Shown: positions 63,101 to 64,000 of the stretch, one piece after another
How positions within the stretch are numbered: the first letter of the stretch is position 1
How the letters are laid out: the number at the start of each line of letters is the position of its first letter
NCBI GenBank assembly: GCA_002633025.1
Contig: NMRB01001343.1
Span: 85,199-149,198 of the forward strand
Source of the DNA: Notospermus geniculatus
Lineage: Eukaryota > Nemertea > Pilidiophora > Heteronemertea > Lineidae
Direction: 5' to 3'
Length of the DNA stretch: 64,000 bases
Made by a program: the position numbers and the translations under genes
Notes under the pieces: generated by a model
What the model saw: only the letters and a program-made list of their open reading frames with translations
Told to the model about the DNA's origin: nothing
The model's database searches: none

Positions 63101-64000
63101 ACGGGCTTTGAAAGTAACGTTGTTGAAGCAGGATACAGTGGAAATTCCAGACGTTGGAGTGCTAACGGCAAGGTGACCACTTACAGGAACGCAGAAGGTG
63201 GATTCAACCTTGACTTCATCAACTACCAGCAACTACAAACTACGCTGACTGTTACCACTCCATTCACTGGCTACGAATCCATGACTGCCAAACTTACGCA
63301 CAATGGCGATCTTGCAAGCTTCAGGACAGAGGCGACCTACACTGACGCCAGGAATGAGAAGATGGAAGCCTTGGTAGAATTCACGAACAATCCCATCACC
63401 CTGAAAGCCAAATTCCTCAGCTATTTCATGGATTTGAACGTGGAACACAGCGGAGATTACACTGCCTTCCAGACTTCTGGCAGTCTTGCCATCCCCCGGA
63501 TGACCTTGAAGACTGATGCTATGTTCAACATGAGGAGTTATGTGGCTCGCCTGAATGTCGACACCCCTTGGACTAATGTCAAGATATCCCACAATGGGCA
63601 CTACAGGAAATTCACGTCCAACATCACAGCTATTAGAACCACAGGAGAGAAATATTCTGTCATCGGATCTTTTGATATGGGACCGAAGCTGGTAATTCTG
63701 ATGGTGAACTGTCCATACGGCACAGTGAATGTCAACCATAATGGACCGATCACAGCCTTCCAATCAAGAGCCCAAGTCACATACTCAGACAAGACTATCA
63801 GTGCAATGGCCTTATTCAACAAAAACAACAAAATGATCGGCGCTGTCACCTTCACGAGCCCCTTCCGTCACCTGGAGAATCTGGCACTCAACTTCACCCA
63901 TTTCGGCAATACCAGACAGTTCAAGACCGAAGGCTTTGTGCAGTGGCAAGCAGACAAGAGAATCAACGGAAAGGTAGATTTCAAGCGAAGCCGGCGCCAT
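42156..64000 (+). CDS. Large lipid transfer lipoprotein (apolipophorin/apoB-like), 3' partial
   Basis: Secreted lipid-carrying protein. Exons: 42156-42207, 47049-47096, 47310-47470, 47787-48032 (these three repeated at 48132-49128), 49549-49701, 50416-50617, 51909-52167, 52429-52927, 53209-53790, 54130-54467, 54765-54947, 55056-55323, 55577-55742, 55993-56259, 56452-56689, 56937-57153, 57842-64000 and on. Phases agree when exons 2-4 are counted once: 3346 codons so far. Signal peptide 1-17; N-terminal Cys pair and KFSYTIGATYRYDYEG opening of the vitellogenin/LLT module; helical part across 52429-52927; furin-type RGKR at 718-721; FPTVLGLPLKLS-like block (DUF1943 type, TIPTVLGLPLKLSINGTA); Cys pair in CTGDKLAKVLGLEFCGEISY (DUF1081 type); then a long beta-rich lipid-binding part. 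This order fits apolipophorin II/I and apoB; vitellogenin is less likely because no polyserine phosvitin is seen. A possible 12-codon exon at 55396-55431 is left out. Confidence 0.88.
44637..44795 (+). mobile_element. Retroelement 3' tail inserted in copy B
   Basis: A T-rich block ending in AAATAAATAAATAAATAAA lies between GGTTC and ATGTCCAAACCA. Copy A reads straight through at about 27880-27900. The A-rich tetranucleotide tail suggests a truncated LINE 3' end; the class is not certain. Confidence 0.5.
45417..46067. repeat. Large fold-back element with 320-bp centre
   Basis: Left arm about 45417-45600 and right arm about 45920-46067: for example GGGTCCAGTTTCTTGTTACA against TGTTACAAGAAAGTGGACCC, and GTGTACACAGGTTCGATGTC against GACGTCGAACCTGGGTACAC. 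The centre contains an open frame (45645-45812) reading MAEQKVKKGSLKNFVF that I cannot assign to a family. Confidence 0.72.
46090..46545. repeat. Fold-back element with diverged arms
   Basis: Left arm about 46099-46194 (CCATTCGGAACTTCCGAAGG ... CTCGGACACAATTCCAAGG) pairs with the right arm about 46437-46530 (CTCGGACTTGTGTCCGAGG ... CGTTCCGAATGG). It lies directly after the previous fold-back, in the first large intron of the lipoprotein gene. Confidence 0.65.
46960..49130. repeat. Duplicated 1.08-kb segment with lipoprotein exons 2-4, joined by one N
   Basis: 46960-48039 and 48041-49130 are near-identical. The first copy stops at GAGGTATGTT, then N at 48040, and the second starts ATGGGCAGAGG. 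The second continues past GAGGTATGTT into unique intron. This is the pattern expected from two overlapping contig ends placed side by side. Confidence 0.88.
48132..49128 (+). CDS. Second set of lipoprotein exons 2-4
   Basis: Exons 48132-48179, 48405-48565 and 48883-49128 encode the same residues as 47049-48032. Exon 2 starts in phase 1 and exon 4 ends in phase 0, so exon 4 cannot be spliced to exon 2' without a frameshift. Either only one set is used per transcript or, more likely, one set is an assembly duplicate. Confidence 0.8.
49853..50360. repeat. 508-bp fold-back element in an intron
   Basis: Ends TAATGCCCCCATCACAATGA and CAGTGTGATTGGGGCATTA; arms of about 245 bp carry GAACGGGCTCAAACTGTG, GGACGGGAAGGGTG, GGCTAGAACGTG-like words and complements. 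Centre at about 50105-50125 (GGGCCTGTCACACTAAAG). Lies between lipoprotein exons 5 and 6. Confidence 0.82.
50964..51083. repeat. Hairpin element with GGCCCGTATTCTAGAA ends
   Basis: Left GGCCCGTATTCTAGAACG and right CGTCCTAGAATACGGCC, inner CTTAACGTTAAGGTC and complement. Same end family as 19268-19387. In the intron between lipoprotein exons 6 and 7. Confidence 0.8.
53873..53981. repeat. Hairpin element with GGGCCCATGTTCCTGAAG ends
   Basis: Left GGGCCCATGTTCCTGAAGCC, right GGCTTCGGGAACATGGGTCC, inner GGTTAACGATGTCGTTA and complement. Intron between lipoprotein exons 9 and 10. Confidence 0.8.
57236..57480. repeat. Two diverged tandem units of about 155 bp in an intron
   Basis: CAAGTACCAGGACAAGTGACC at about 57240 and CAAGTACCGGGACAAGTGACC at about 57390 start two related units that also share GAAAGTAAAGTCAT-like and GGTGCCTTAC-like phrases. 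Intronic, no coding role seen. Confidence 0.5.
57842..64000 (+). CDS. Giant open exon of the lipoprotein gene with periodic TPF motifs
   Basis: After the acceptor at 57840-57841 the frame stays open for 6159 bases (2053 codons) to the window edge; the single N at 62787 keeps the frame. The protein is rich in beta-prone, alternating hydrophobic stretches. A short motif T/S-P-F/Y followed by an aromatic or aliphatic residue recurs about every 57 codons (Pro codons at about 58700, 58871, 59033, 59207, 59378, 59558, 59732, then 60250, 60424 and on to 63860). This is the amphipathic beta-sheet lipid-binding region of the lipoprotein listed above. No donor site interrupting it was needed to keep the frame. 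Confidence 0.87.

Noticed and set aside
57821-64000. Many 60-190 codon minus-strand ORFs across the lipoprotein exon
   Set aside because: Shadow frames of a strongly coding + strand exon; they track its codon pattern and lack splice structure or family resemblance.

Overview
This is animal genomic DNA: intron-rich genes with GT-AG splice sites, short exons, introns of a few hundred to a few thousand bases, and many palindromic mobile elements. The genes (a ciliary dynein intermediate chain, an M13 metallopeptidase-like membrane protein and an apolipophorin/apoB-type lipoprotein), the repeat style and the strong divergence between near-identical copies suggest a marine invertebrate deuterostome. 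A cephalochordate seems somewhat more likely than an echinoderm or hemichordate. The species cannot be fixed from the sequence.

Layout, all on the + strand. (1) 663-8987: the last 16 exons (578 codons) of a WD-repeat axonemal dynein intermediate chain of the DNAI4/WDR78 type; its 5' part lies outside the window. (2) 9.0-11.3 kb: 3' flank and intergenic DNA with piggyBac-like TTAA-flanked palindromic MITEs. (3) 11331-20124: an M13 (neprilysin/ECE-like) type II membrane protein whose zinc ligands are kept but whose catalytic Glu reads Gln (HQLNH). (4) About 20.1-27.9 kb: 3' UTR with an array made from the gene's own last codons, then repeats, then a TATA promoter and signal-peptide exon of the downstream lipoprotein gene. 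(5) 27919-44819: a second copy of everything from 11418 to 27918, so the peptidase gene (5'-truncated), the exon-derived array and the lipoprotein promoter plus exon 1 all occur twice. (6) 42156-64000 and beyond: a large lipid transfer protein (apolipophorin/apoB-like) with signal peptide, LLT module, a furin-type site at residue 721 and an open exon of at least 6.16 kb with a roughly 57-residue periodicity. Its exons 2-4 also appear twice, joined by a single N.

The central question is whether the 16.5-kb duplication is a real tandem duplication or two haplotypes laid end to end. The copies differ by substitutions, by clean mobile-element insertions with empty sites in the other copy, and by minisatellite unit counts. 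Assembly gaps in one copy are filled in the other. The junction itself carries no N. The exon 2-4 duplication at 47-49 kb is very probably an assembly overlap, because including both sets would break the reading frame.

More than twenty long inverted repeats are the other striking property of the window. Several are TTAA-flanked, some TA-flanked, and one group starts with GGGCC-like ends.
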